Shown piece after piece: positions 9,207 through 18,640 of a stretch of DNA of 38,947 nucleotides (position 1 is its first letter; every line of letters starts with the position of its first letter). Below the pieces are notes generated by a model, which was not told the DNA's origin, did no database searches, and saw only the letters and a program-made list of their open reading frames with translations. The translations under genes were made by a program, and so were the position numbers. The stretch covers positions 1 to 38,947 of the forward strand of contig NZ_VIAE01000005.1 of NCBI RefSeq assembly GCF_007821455.1, read 5' to 3'. Source of the stretch: Candidatus Phytoplasma pini (GTDB lineage: Bacteria > Bacillota_I > Bacilli_A > Acholeplasmatales > Acholeplasmataceae).

Positions 9207-9240
9207 TTGCAAACTCGACAATCCTTTTTAGAAATATATT

Positions 9241-10977
9241 TTATTTAATTTTTAAAGTCAATAATTGTTCTTCGTCGACTTGGCTAGGCGTTTCTAACAT
9301 CAAATCTTTAGCACTTTGAGTTTTAGGAAAAGCAATCACATCTTTAATATTATTCGTTTTTGTAAACATCATCACTAAGCGATCTAATCCCAAAGCAATT
9401 CCTCCATGCGGCGGAGTACCATATTTTAAAGCTTCCACAAAAAAACCAAATTTTTTCTGAATTTCTTCTACAGAAAAACCTAATTTTTTAAAAATTAATT
9501 CTTGTATATGATATTGATGAATTCTTAAAGAACCACCGCCTATTTCATAACCATTCCAAACTAAATCATAAGCTTTTGCTTTAACTTTATCTGGGGATAA
9601 TCCTAATAATGCTAAATCAGAAGGGCTTGTAAAAGGATGATGTAAGGCATAATATCTTTGTTCTTTTTCGCTAAATTCTAATAAAGGAAAATTAACGATC
9701 CATAATAAAGATTCTTTACTTGAATCGATTAAATCTAAATATTTACCTAATTTATTTCGTAAAAAACCTAAAGCTTTTAAAGATTGGTTAAACAAATTTT
9801 TATTTTTTGCATTTAATATTAATAAAAAACAACTTTCATCATTTGCCAAAAAAGAATCATCTATAATAAATTTACTTAAATAACCTTTTGTAAAAGATTC
9901 TGTTTTAGTTAAAAAAAACAAATTTACTTGATATTTTTCTTTCAAAACACGTTTATATTCATTAACTACGCTATTGTATAATTTCTTTTTATTTCGAACA
10001 TCATCTTTTTTTATTTTAATTCCCTTTAAAACGATTTCAGATTCATTATCTTGATTTAAAAAAGAAGAATTAAAGTAAGATGTCAAATCTTCAATAAATA
10101 AACTAAATCTCAAATCAGGTTTATCAGTACCATATAAATTAATTGCTTCTTCATAATCCATTTGAAAAAAAGGAGATTTTAAACTTTTATTTTTAATAGA
10201 ATGAAATAAATTAACGATAATTTCTTCTGTTAAAGTCATAATTTCCTTTTGGCTAAAAAAAGAAGTTTCAATATCTATTTGAGTAAATTCTGGTTGTCTA
10301 TCTGATCTTAAATCTTCATCACGAAAACAACGCGCAAATTGAAAATATCTTTCGAAACCAGCAATCATATATAATTGTTTAAAAATTTGTGGTGATTGCG
10401 GCAAAGCATAAAAATATTTTGGATAAATACGTGAAGGAACTAAAAAATCTCTAGCGCCTTCAGGTGTAGATTTACATAATATAGGAGTTTCGAGTTCAAA
10501 AAAGTAATTTTTTAAAAGTGTTTGGCGAATATTTTGAGTAATTGCATGTCGCTGTAATAAATATTTTTTTTTATCTTCTCTTCTTAAATCTAAATAACGA
10601 TATCTTAAACGATATTCTTCTGATATTTCGGTTGTTTCAAAAACATTTAAAGGTAATTGTTGAGATTCAGATAAAACATTTATTTTTTCAACTAAAATCT
10701 CGATATCTCCATTTTTTAAATTTTTATTTTTATTAATTCTTTCAATAACTAAACCTTGAACATCAATAACAGTTTCAACTTTCAAAAGAGATACTTGTTG
10801 ATATTGAGGATGATTATTTTTAATTAATAATTGAATAAAACCAGAAATATCTCTTAAAATCAAAAACATTTTATTACCTAAATTTCTTTTACGAGCGATC
10901 CAACCTTTTAATAAAACTTTATTTCCTTTTTGTTTTAAACTAATATCGCTATTAAATTCATTATATTTTATTTTCAT
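9241..10977 (-). CDS. aspS: Aspartyl-tRNA synthetase, bacterial type
   Basis: A 578-residue class II synthetase charging tRNA-Asp. Order: N-terminal OB-fold anticodon-binding domain (VLLKGWIARKRNLGNKMFLI near 21-40), RYRYLDLRR, motif 2 (FARCFRDEDLRSDRQPEFTQ), an inserted GAD-like domain typical of bacterial AspRS, and motif 3 ending ALGLDRLVMMF. Length is normal. Its ATG (10975-10977) overlaps the TGA of hisS as ATGA, a usual sign of translational coupling, so the start is well fixed. Whether it also misacylates tRNA-Asn cannot be told here. Confidence 0.97.
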   Translation of the reverse strand: MKIKYNEFNSDISLKQKGNKVLLKGWIARKRNLGNKMFLILRDISGFIQLLIKNNHPQYQQVSLLKVETVIDVQGLVIERINKNKNLKNGDIEILVEKINVLSESQQLPLNVFETTEISEEYRLRYRYLDLRREDKKKYLLQRHAITQNIRQTLLKNYFFELETPILCKSTPEGARDFLVPSRIYPKYFYALPQSPQIFKQLYMIAGFERYFQFARCFRDEDLRSDRQPEFTQIDIETSFFSQKEIMTLTEEIIVNLFHSIKNKSLKSPFFQMDYEEAINLYGTDKPDLRFSLFIEDLTSYFNSSFLNQDNESEIVLKGIKIKKDDVRNKKKLYNSVVNEYKRVLKEKYQVNLFFLTKTESFTKGYLSKFIIDDSFLANDESCFLLILNAKNKNLFNQSLKALGFLRNKLGKYLDLIDSSKESLLWIVNFPLLEFSEKEQRYYALHHPFTSPSDLALLGLSPDKVKAKAYDLVWNGYEIGGGSLRIHQYHIQELIFKKLGFSVEEIQKKFGFFVEALKYGTPPHGGIALGLDRLVMMFTKTNNIKDVIAFPKTQSAKDLMLETPSQVDEEQLLTLKIK

Positions 10978-12251
10978 TTATTCGATAATTCCTTTCTTAA
11001 AAAATTAATTAACTCTTCCTCATTAACAACATATGTAATTTTTTTATCGATATTCTTAATATTAATTCGATTACTTTTTATTTCTTTTTGACCTAAAAAA
11101 ATAATATATCTAGGATTATTTTGTAAAGCTTTTTTTAACATTGTATCAAAACAACTTAATTCATAATTCATATTAGATTTTATTTTATGAAACCTTAAAT
11201 CTTTTAACCAAAAAAAAGATTTCAATATTGCTTGATTATCTAAATTTAATAAATAAATATCTATTTTGTTTGAATTTATTCGATATTCAAAAAAAGAATT
11301 TTCTTCCAAAACACTTATTAAACGTTCTATTCCAAAAGCAAAACCCATGCTATTAGTTTTTTTGCCGCCAAAAGATTCAATTAATTCGTTATAATTTCCT
11401 CCTCCGCCTAAAACTATATTTTTATCATTATTTTTGGGCAAAACAATTTCAAAAACTAAATCAGTATAATAATCTAACCCTCTTACTAATCGAGGATTAA
11501 TTTCAAAATTAATATTAGTTTTTTTTAGTAGACGAAAAATATTTTTAAATTTAGAATTAGCTTCGATTGTTAAATAATCCAAAATAACAGGAGATTTTTT
11601 TAAAAAATTTTTGTTTTGACATTCTTTACAATCAAAAATCCTTAAAATATTTCGTTTAATCCTTTGCAAACATAAGATACATAAACTTTCTTGATTTGAA
11701 TAAATATACGATGTAAAAATTTTCAAAAAATTATTTCTTGTTGCAATATCGCCTAAAGTATTAATTTGAATTTTTGCTTTTTCTAAAGAAAACATTGACA
11801 AAATTTCTTGCAATAAAAAAAAAACTTCAACTTCTTGAAAAACATTTTTAATATTTATTATTTCTATTCCAAATTGATGAAATTGTCGATAACGATTTTT
11901 TTGAGGCCTTTCATAACGAAAAAAAGGTCCATAATAATAAAATTTATATAAAATATCTTTTATAGAATCTAATTTATTTTCGACATAACTTCGAACTACA
12001 GAAGCAGTTCCTTCTGGCCTTAAAACAAGTGTTCGTCCTTTTTTATCTTGAAACTTAAAAGTTTCTTTTAAAACCATTTCAGAATGTTCAGCAGAACGAT
12101 AAAAAACTTCATCATATTCTAAAATAGGAGTGCGTATTTCTTGAAAATTATATATCTCTAATAATTCTTTTAATTTATCTTCCACTATTTTCCATTTTTC
12201 TAAAGAAGAAAACAATAAATCATGAGTTCCTTTGATTTTTTTAATAATCAT
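10974..12251 (-). CDS. hisS: Histidyl-tRNA synthetase
   Basis: A 425-residue class II enzyme charging tRNA-His. Visible: KGTHDLL at the N terminus, motif 2 region LRPEGTASVVRSYVE with FRYERPQKNRYRQFHQFG, the HisA motif LVRGLDYYTDLVFE, GGGGNYNELIESFGG, and motif 3 MGFAFGIERL, then the C-terminal anticodon-binding domain. A CxxC...CxxC pair (CILC, CKEC) sits in the insertion domain. It ends in TGA, showing that UGA is a stop here. It starts 3 bp after the end of rel and overlaps aspS by 4 bp, so rel-hisS-aspS are probably one unit. Confidence 0.97.
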   Translation of the reverse strand: MIIKKIKGTHDLLFSSLEKWKIVEDKLKELLEIYNFQEIRTPILEYDEVFYRSAEHSEMVLKETFKFQDKKGRTLVLRPEGTASVVRSYVENKLDSIKDILYKFYYYGPFFRYERPQKNRYRQFHQFGIEIINIKNVFQEVEVFFLLQEILSMFSLEKAKIQINTLGDIATRNNFLKIFTSYIYSNQESLCILCLQRIKRNILRIFDCKECQNKNFLKKSPVILDYLTIEANSKFKNIFRLLKKTNINFEINPRLVRGLDYYTDLVFEIVLPKNNDKNIVLGGGGNYNELIESFGGKKTNSMGFAFGIERLISVLEENSFFEYRINSNKIDIYLLNLDNQAILKSFFWLKDLRFHKIKSNMNYELSCFDTMLKKALQNNPRYIIFLGQKEIKSNRINIKNIDKKITYVVNEEELINFLRKELSNK

Positions 12252-12254
12252 TTA

Positions 12255-14486
12255 TTATCGAGTCTTTCTATAAATTTGATAAATATTAGACAATTGAGAT
12301 AATGAAGAAATTAATTGATTCATTTCTTGAATATCTTTAACTAAAATTTGTAAACGAATAATTGTTTCAGATAATTTATTATTATTAATGATATTTAATT
12401 TTAAAATATCAATTCCTAAAATATTCAATTTATTGTTAATTTGAGTTAAAAGAATAGAACTATAACTTCCTACGATAACAAGCCAACTAATATATTTTGT
12501 TTTAGAATGATCAGCCCAACTAACAGATAAAATTTTATTCTGATCGCATTTTTTTAAATTAAAACAATCTTTAAGATGAATATTAACACTTTTTTCTTTT
12601 GATATAAACCCAATAATTTCTTCATTAAAAATAGGATTACAACAATTAGCGAATTTTATTTTAACATTATCTAAACCTTCGATTAAAATAACTGTTTTAT
12701 TTTTAATATTTTCTTTGTTATAATTTTTAGATATTTTTTCTTCTAACGAATTTTCTTTCGATAAATTTTGAGAACTTATAAATTCTACAACTTTGGCAAC
12801 AGAAATTTTTTTATTGCCAATATTAAAATAAAAATCATTACTACTGAAAGTTTCTCGCTTGCTAAAATGTTTTAAAATACAACATTGATCTATTTTATAT
12901 TCTATTTTATGCTTTAATAATTCTTTTTCTAAAATTTCTTTTCCTTTAGTAATAAAATATAATTTTTGATCTTGTTCGCGTTTGTTTAGAATTTTTTTAA
13001 TATTTTTTTTAACAGAATTAGTTTTGGCTATTCGAAGCCATTCTCTATTAATTTTAGAAATATTTTTACTAGTTTTAATAGTGATGATGTCACCATTTTT
13101 TAATTCATAAGAAAGAGGAGTAATTTTGCCATTTACAATAGCACCTATGGTTCTTAACCCAATAGAAGAATGAATGCGAAAAGCAAAATCAATAATTGTA
13201 GAACCTTTAGTTAATTCAAAAACTTCGTGTTTTGGAGTAAAAACATAAACATTTTCGCTTAAAATATCATTTTTAATTGTATCAACAAAATCTTTAGAAT
13301 TTTGAGGAAAATGATTTTTAGAATCTTTGGTTATTTGAATTAAATCTCTATACCATCTAAGTTTTTGAACAATTTCTAATTGTTTTTTTTGTCTTGAATA
13401 TTCAGTATTTTCTTTATAACTCCAATGAGCAGCAATACCCCTTTCTGCCATTTCATTCATTTCTTTTGTCCTAATTTGTACTTCGAATAAACCATATTTA
13501 GACAAAACAGTATTATGTAAAGATTTATATAAATTTGATTTCGGAACAGCAATATAATCTTTAAATCTTGAAGGTAGAGGAGAATAATTAGCATGAATAA
13601 TACCTAGGCAACGATAACATAAATCTACATTTTTAACTACAATACGCACAGCCAATAAATCAAAAATTTCCTCAAAATTAACATGTCTCTTTTGCATTTT
13701 TTTATAAATACTATAAATATTTTTGCTACGGCCACTAATTAAAAAATTTTCGATATGAGATTGACGCAATAAAAGAGTGATATTTTGAATAATTTTATTA
13801 ATTGTTTTATCTCTTTCTTGTTTTTTAATACTGATCAAATGAGAAATATGATAATAAGCGTTTGGATTAATATATCTAAAAGATAAATCTTCTAACTGTG
13901 ATTTAATTTGAAAAAGACATAAACGATGAGTCAACGGTGCATAAATAGATAAAGTTTCTTTTGAAATACGTATTTGTTTATCAGATCTCATTATATATAA
14001 AGTTTGCATGTTATGTAGTCTATCAGCTATTTTAATCAAAACAACTCTAATATCTTTTGCCATAGCTAAAAACATTTTTTGTTGATTTTCGATTTGTCTT
14101 TGTTCTTGATCAAAAACTAATTCTGATAATTTAGTAACTTTTTTTACTATATAAGATACATCATCGCCAACAAATTTTCTTAATTCTTCAAAAATTAAAT
14201 CTGTATCTTCCAAAATATCATGCAACAAACCTGCCATTAAAGTATTTGGTTCACTATGAAAATCAGCTAAAGTTTTGGCTACCGAAAGAGGATGAACAAT
14301 AAAATCTTCGCCTGTTTCTCTTTTTTGTTTAGAATGTTTTTCTTTAGAAAATAAATAAACTTGATGAATTTTATCTAAAACATCTTTTTGAAAAATATAC
14401 TCTTTAACTTTCTGTATAAATTCCTTATATAAAATATTTTCGTTTTGTATATTAATATTTAATCCTTTTTTATTAATAAAAAACAC
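12255..14486 (-). CDS. rel: Bifunctional (p)ppGpp synthetase/hydrolase Rel
   Basis: A 743-residue long RSH protein controlling the alarmone (p)ppGpp. Order: HD hydrolase domain (TGEDFIVHP; LLHDILEDT with H89-D90; KIADRLHNMQ), synthetase domain (GRSKNIYSIYKKM, FDLLAVRI, RFKDYIAVPKSNLYKSLH, FEVQIRT), TGS domain (VYVFTPKHEVFELTKGST), a Cys-containing region (ANCCNPIFNEEIIGFI) and a C-terminal ACT domain. Both catalytic halves look intact. The start is uncertain: GTG 14486 overlaps its own GATGAGG SD-like string, and an overlapping out-of-frame ATG opens only a 10-codon peptide. It is preceded by a 263-bp gap and so may head the rel-hisS-aspS transcript. Confidence 0.94.
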   Translation of the reverse strand: MFFINKKGLNINIQNENILYKEFIQKVKEYIFQKDVLDKIHQVYLFSKEKHSKQKRETGEDFIVHPLSVAKTLADFHSEPNTLMAGLLHDILEDTDLIFEELRKFVGDDVSYIVKKVTKLSELVFDQEQRQIENQQKMFLAMAKDIRVVLIKIADRLHNMQTLYIMRSDKQIRISKETLSIYAPLTHRLCLFQIKSQLEDLSFRYINPNAYYHISHLISIKKQERDKTINKIIQNITLLLRQSHIENFLISGRSKNIYSIYKKMQKRHVNFEEIFDLLAVRIVVKNVDLCYRCLGIIHANYSPLPSRFKDYIAVPKSNLYKSLHNTVLSKYGLFEVQIRTKEMNEMAERGIAAHWSYKENTEYSRQKKQLEIVQKLRWYRDLIQITKDSKNHFPQNSKDFVDTIKNDILSENVYVFTPKHEVFELTKGSTIIDFAFRIHSSIGLRTIGAIVNGKITPLSYELKNGDIITIKTSKNISKINREWLRIAKTNSVKKNIKKILNKREQDQKLYFITKGKEILEKELLKHKIEYKIDQCCILKHFSKRETFSSNDFYFNIGNKKISVAKVVEFISSQNLSKENSLEEKISKNYNKENIKNKTVILIEGLDNVKIKFANCCNPIFNEEIIGFISKEKSVNIHLKDCFNLKKCDQNKILSVSWADHSKTKYISWLVIVGSYSSILLTQINNKLNILGIDILKLNIINNNKLSETIIRLQILVKDIQEMNQLISSLSQLSNIYQIYRKTR

Positions 14487-14749
14487 CTCATCAATTTGGT
14501 CAATAAAATATAGAATGATATTATATTATTTAACAAAATTAAATTAAATCAATATTAATCATATAATAAAACAAAGACATATTTTATCTTAATATTTTGT
14601 ACTCGAAAAAAAAATCTTTTTTTCAAATGATATTTTGAAATATATATAAGATGAAAATTAATAAAGATATATAAATTTCATTTGCAATTCATAAAATATC
14701 TTATTATTTTATTTAAATTTTAACTCAAAAAATTATTTCACAAATATAT
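14487..14749. other. 263-bp intergenic region between mnmA and rel
   Basis: No gene seen. On the minus strand TTTCAAA (14634-14640) and TTTGAAA (14621-14627) can form a 7-bp stem with a 6-base loop, with further A/T runs just beyond; this may be a weak terminator for mnmA. A promoter for rel is expected here, but the sequence is too AT-rich for a specific call. Confidence 0.35.
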
Positions 14750-15892
14750 TCAACAAAATATTTTTTTATTTTGCGAATAAACTTCTTTTATAACACCAGC
14801 GCCTAAACAAAAATCATTTTTATAAAAAGCACAAATTTGACCAGGAGTTACTGACTTAATTTTTTGAGGATAATAAACTTTAATTGTTTTTTTATCTAAC
14901 CAATTCAATTCAACATCTTGATCAAGTTGTCGATAACGGAACTTTGCCATCATTTTTATTTTACCATGATTTTGAAAAATACCATAACTTCTCCAAACTA
15001 CATTAATAACTAAAGCAGAATCACTATATAAAAAAGGACTATCATAATTTTGATCTACATAAAGTATATTTTTTTTTAAATCTTTCCCTACCACATACCA
15101 AGGTGCTTGATTTTCTTTAGATACTTTCAATTTCAAACCTTTTCTTTGGCCAATAGTATATTTAATGACACCATCATGTTTTTGTTCCATTACAACACCA
15201 TTCATAGTTTTAATAAAGCCTTTTTTTAAAGATAAATAATTATTCAAAAAAGTAAAAAAATTTCTTTCTCCGATAAAACAAATTCCTGTAGAATCTTTTT
15301 TTAAAGCAGTAATCAAATTTTCTTTATAAGCTATTTCCCTAACTTTTTTTTTAGTCAAATTTCCTAAAGGAAAAATGATTTTTTTTAATTGTTTAGAATT
15401 TAATTGAGATAAAAAATAAGTCTGATCTTTGTTTTGATCCTTAGCTTTTGTCAAAATATATTTATTATTTTGAAAATTAATTTTAGCATAATGTCCAGTA
15501 GCAATAAAATTAGGATTAAATTTTTTTGCATATTTAACAAAAATCGAGAATTTAATTTTATTATTACACAAAACATCAGGATTAGGAGTTAAATTTTTTT
15601 TTAAATCATTTAAAAACGGAACAAAAACTTGTTCCCAATATTCTCGAGAAAAATCTACTTTATGACATTTAATATTCAATTGTTGAGCTACTTTTAAAGC
15701 ATCTTGATAATCTTGTGTTTGAGGACAAACAAGATGACGCAAATAAGGATTACCTTGAATATCATAATTCAAAGCGCTATCCCAATTGCGCATAAATACA
15801 CCTTCTACATCATATCCTTTTTGTAATAAAAGTAAAGCAGCAACACTACTATCTACTCCTCCGGACAATGCAACAATTATTTTTTTTTTCAT
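14750..15892 (-). CDS. mnmA: tRNA 2-thiouridylase MnmA
   Basis: A 380-residue ATP-dependent enzyme that thiolates U34 of tRNAs for Lys, Glu and Gln. The PP-loop SGGVDS is at 10-15; the two catalytic cysteines are C109 (TPNPDVLCN) and C205 (TGICFIGER). ATGHYAK, GQRKGL and a C-terminal beta-barrel region ending near GQICAFY follow; length is normal. ATG 15892 comes 25 bp after the nadE stop, so the pair is probably co-transcribed. The SD is weak. Confidence 0.97.
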   Translation of the reverse strand: MKKKIIVALSGGVDSSVAALLLLQKGYDVEGVFMRNWDSALNYDIQGNPYLRHLVCPQTQDYQDALKVAQQLNIKCHKVDFSREYWEQVFVPFLNDLKKNLTPNPDVLCNNKIKFSIFVKYAKKFNPNFIATGHYAKINFQNNKYILTKAKDQNKDQTYFLSQLNSKQLKKIIFPLGNLTKKKVREIAYKENLITALKKDSTGICFIGERNFFTFLNNYLSLKKGFIKTMNGVVMEQKHDGVIKYTIGQRKGLKLKVSKENQAPWYVVGKDLKKNILYVDQNYDSPFLYSDSALVINVVWRSYGIFQNHGKIKMMAKFRYRQLDQDVELNWLDKKTIKVYYPQKIKSVTPGQICAFYKNDFCLGAGVIKEVYSQNKKIFC

Positions 15893-15917
15893 ATTCGAAT
15901 CTTAATTAATATAATTT

Positions 15918-17723
15918 TTATTCCTCTTGCCTTCTTACATCAATAGATAATTTCAACTCTGTTCGAGGAGACAGACTATATAATGTAATTTTAGGACCTG
16001 AAGATATTATTTGTCTTTTATATTGACTATTATAAAAATCATAAATATATACTTTTACTAATTTCAAACTATCTTCAAAAGGCAAAACAAAAATTTTTTG
16101 CAATAAAAAAGCTATTTGTTTTTTATTAAAATTATGATTTAAGTGATAAAACAAAATAAAATCTTCTATAATTATTTTTTGTGTTAAAAATTCTTCAATT
16201 TTTTTTAAATATTTTTTTTGAGTAGATGATTTTATTGAAATTATTTTCGATTCTTCTAAATGAAAACGAATTAATTCCACCATCAAAGTATTAGGTAACC
16301 CAATATTCATATTATAAACATAATCTGTAGAATAATCTTTTTGAAATTGACCTAAAGCAATCTCGGAAAGATTATCGCTTTCTAAAAATAACTTATTAGG
16401 TTGAGAAGTAAGATTATTATTAAAAAATCCTAATTTATATTTTTTTTCTATTAAATTTTTAATATTTTCTGAAAAATAATTTTCATTTTCGTTTAATATT
16501 AAATTATTGATTCCGCAATCAATTAAAATGTTTTGGACATCCACCAATAAAGTTTTATCTTGAAAATCTTTTTCTCTTAAAATAACAAATAATTTTTCTA
16601 ATGATTTATGAGCTAAAGAAAAAGATTGAATTATATTTAAAAATGTTAAAAATTCATTTAATCTTTCTTTCATTTCGAAAATCACTAATATATCTGGAAT
16701 AAAAGATAATTTATTTTTAAAAGATAGAATTTGAATTTTATTAATTAATTGTAATTGTTCTTTTAATCCGTCTTTAGAAACAAAAGGTTTAGAATTAAAA
16801 TTATCATCTTCAAATTTATAAACATCAACTTCATTTAAATCAAAATAAGAAATAAAAAAAGGTAATTTCTTTCCTATAATTTGATCTCCATAAGTAGTAT
16901 CTATTCTTCTTTGATATTTAATGGTATCTATTGAAACATCTACTATTAAACTATCATCTATTGTAGATAAATCCTTTTCTCCTATAACATCTCCTAACAT
17001 AGCAGCAATTTTATGATTAGACAATAAAATATCATCAGATGACTCCGTAACTCCATTACTAGTGTAAAAATAACCTCCAATATGTTTACGTGAATGGTCA
17101 ACAACGGCCATTTTACGCAAATGAGATTTGCCAATATGTTCTGTGGAAGCAGATAAATTGAATATTAAATGCGCTCCATTCAAAACTAATAAATCACTAG
17201 GAGATTCAATATTCCATAAATCTTGGCAAATTTCTACACCAAAAACAATATCTTGTTGTTTGTTTTTAAATAAAATATTACCAAATTGAACTTTTTGATC
17301 TAAAAAATCAATAACTTGTGTTGGAATTATTTTTCCTGACTGAAACCATCTTTTTTCATCAAATTCTTTATAATTAGGTATAGTTTGTTTTGGAACAATG
17401 CCTAAAATTTTATTCTTTTGTAAAACTATCGCTACATTAAAAAGAATTTCTTGAAAAGAAAAAGGCATTCCGATTAAATAAATACCTTCAAAAATATTAT
17501 TTTGTATCATAAAACTTAAAGCTTTTAAATTTTCTTCTAAAAATGTTTTTTCAAAAAATAAATCTTTAGATTTATAACCGCTTAAACATAATTCAGAAAA
17601 CAAAACAAAACTAGCTTGGGTTTTATTCAAAACAGAAATTATATTTTGAGCATTTTTGAAAGGATTGCCAGTATATATTGGAGGTGTTGCTAATTCTACT
17701 TTTAAAAATCCGTCTTTGTACAT
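15918..17723 (-). CDS. nadE: Glutamine-dependent NAD synthetase-like protein with degenerate synthetase domain
   Basis: A 601-residue protein with the architecture of long, glutamine-dependent NadE, which amidates nicotinate adenine dinucleotide to NAD. The N-terminal nitrilase/glutaminase domain keeps the Glu-Lys-Cys triad: E44 (FSELCLSGY), K112 (PKQTIPNYKEF) and C166 (GVEICQDLW). The C-terminal part keeps scaffold features such as YKRQIISSGPKIT (568-580). However, the ATP-binding PP-loop expected near 347-353 (LSGGxDS) reads LVIFEMKERL, and the usual TGNKSE stretch reads ESDNLSE (448-454). No SGGxDS occurs anywhere in the frame. So ammonia production may persist while NAD synthesis is doubtful. 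The reading frame is long and unbroken, which argues against simple decay. Confidence 0.85.
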   Translation of the reverse strand: MYKDGFLKVELATPPIYTGNPFKNAQNIISVLNKTQASFVLFSELCLSGYKSKDLFFEKTFLEENLKALSFMIQNNIFEGIYLIGMPFSFQEILFNVAIVLQKNKILGIVPKQTIPNYKEFDEKRWFQSGKIIPTQVIDFLDQKVQFGNILFKNKQQDIVFGVEICQDLWNIESPSDLLVLNGAHLIFNLSASTEHIGKSHLRKMAVVDHSRKHIGGYFYTSNGVTESSDDILLSNHKIAAMLGDVIGEKDLSTIDDSLIVDVSIDTIKYQRRIDTTYGDQIIGKKLPFFISYFDLNEVDVYKFEDDNFNSKPFVSKDGLKEQLQLINKIQILSFKNKLSFIPDILVIFEMKERLNEFLTFLNIIQSFSLAHKSLEKLFVILREKDFQDKTLLVDVQNILIDCGINNLILNENENYFSENIKNLIEKKYKLGFFNNNLTSQPNKLFLESDNLSEIALGQFQKDYSTDYVYNMNIGLPNTLMVELIRFHLEESKIISIKSSTQKKYLKKIEEFLTQKIIIEDFILFYHLNHNFNKKQIAFLLQKIFVLPFEDSLKLVKVYIYDFYNSQYKRQIISSGPKITLYSLSPRTELKLSIDVRRQEE

Positions 17724-17810
17724 AACATTAATTTGTTTAATCTTTCTATGATGTTTTTTTATAAAAAAATATTTTAAAAAGCAAAAATAAAAATAATTAA
17801 AATAATGATT

Positions 17811-18542
17811 TTATTTCGAAATTATTTCATAAACTTTTAAAATTCTTTTTTCCATAATAAAACCAACAATAAATAAAGATAAAAAAGAACTAAAAATCCT
17901 TACTAATATTGAAATTAAAATTTTTGATATATTAGTACCATATTCTAAACTAGTTAAAAAAGAAGAAAAACAAATAATAACGCCATCAGTCAAAAATAAA
18001 ATAATAATAAAATTTATACGATAATATTTTTTTAAAATTTTTTGAATAATATCTAATCCACCTGTTGTATAACCACAATTATAAATATTACTCAGAGCAT
18101 AACCGATCAAAAAACCACTTAATATAGAAATTATTATTACGTTAATAAAATCACATTTAATACCAATATAATCAATTAAAAAAGTTTTTAATAATGAAGA
18201 TTTTCCGATTTTTTGTTCTAAAACAAAACAACCAATATTTAAAACTAAAACTAATAAAGTTGTTTTGAAAATAAAATCTCGTCCAAAAAATTTATAACCT
18301 AAAAATAAAGAAAGTATATGATAAAAAAACATAAAATAAATTTGAATTTCAGTATTATTTATTTTTTGATCGATAAAAGGAAATAATTTTAAAATTTGGG
18401 TTGTAAACAAAGATAATCCATCAATACCACCTAAATTTATCTCCATTCCAAATGTAATAAAATAAATAGTTAAAATTAAAATAAAATCATTTACTAGAAG
18501 AAAAAGCCATTTATATATATTATTTTTTTTCAATATTATCAT
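17811..18542 (-). CDS. YitT-like multi-spanning membrane protein (first copy)
   Basis: About 243 residues from ATG 18542 (a TTG at 18563 is in frame; neither has a strong SD). At least five or six hydrophobic segments, with the family signature GFLIGYALSNIYNCGYTTGGLDIIQKIL, which resembles the Gly-rich STGGTDII stretch of YitT/DUF161 proteins. The usual cytoplasmic DUF2179 domain at the C terminus is absent. Function of the family is unsettled; the membrane topology suggests transport. A second, diverged copy lies at 32847-33632. It sits between prfB (77-98 bp) and nadE (87 bp). Confidence 0.8.
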   Translation of the reverse strand: MIILKKNNIYKWLFLLVNDFILILTIYFITFGMEINLGGIDGLSLFTTQILKLFPFIDQKINNTEIQIYFMFFYHILSLFLGYKFFGRDFIFKTTLLVLVLNIGCFVLEQKIGKSSLLKTFLIDYIGIKCDFINVIIISILSGFLIGYALSNIYNCGYTTGGLDIIQKILKKYYRINFIIILFLTDGVIICFSSFLTSLEYGTNISKILISILVRIFSSFLSLFIVGFIMEKRILKVYEIISK

Positions 18543-18640
18543 TACTATCTTTTTTTTAGTCAAATTTTCAAATTAAAATAAAAAAAATTAATTTTTTAAC
18601 TTTGCTCTATTAATATCTTGGTTTACTATTTACTTTAATT

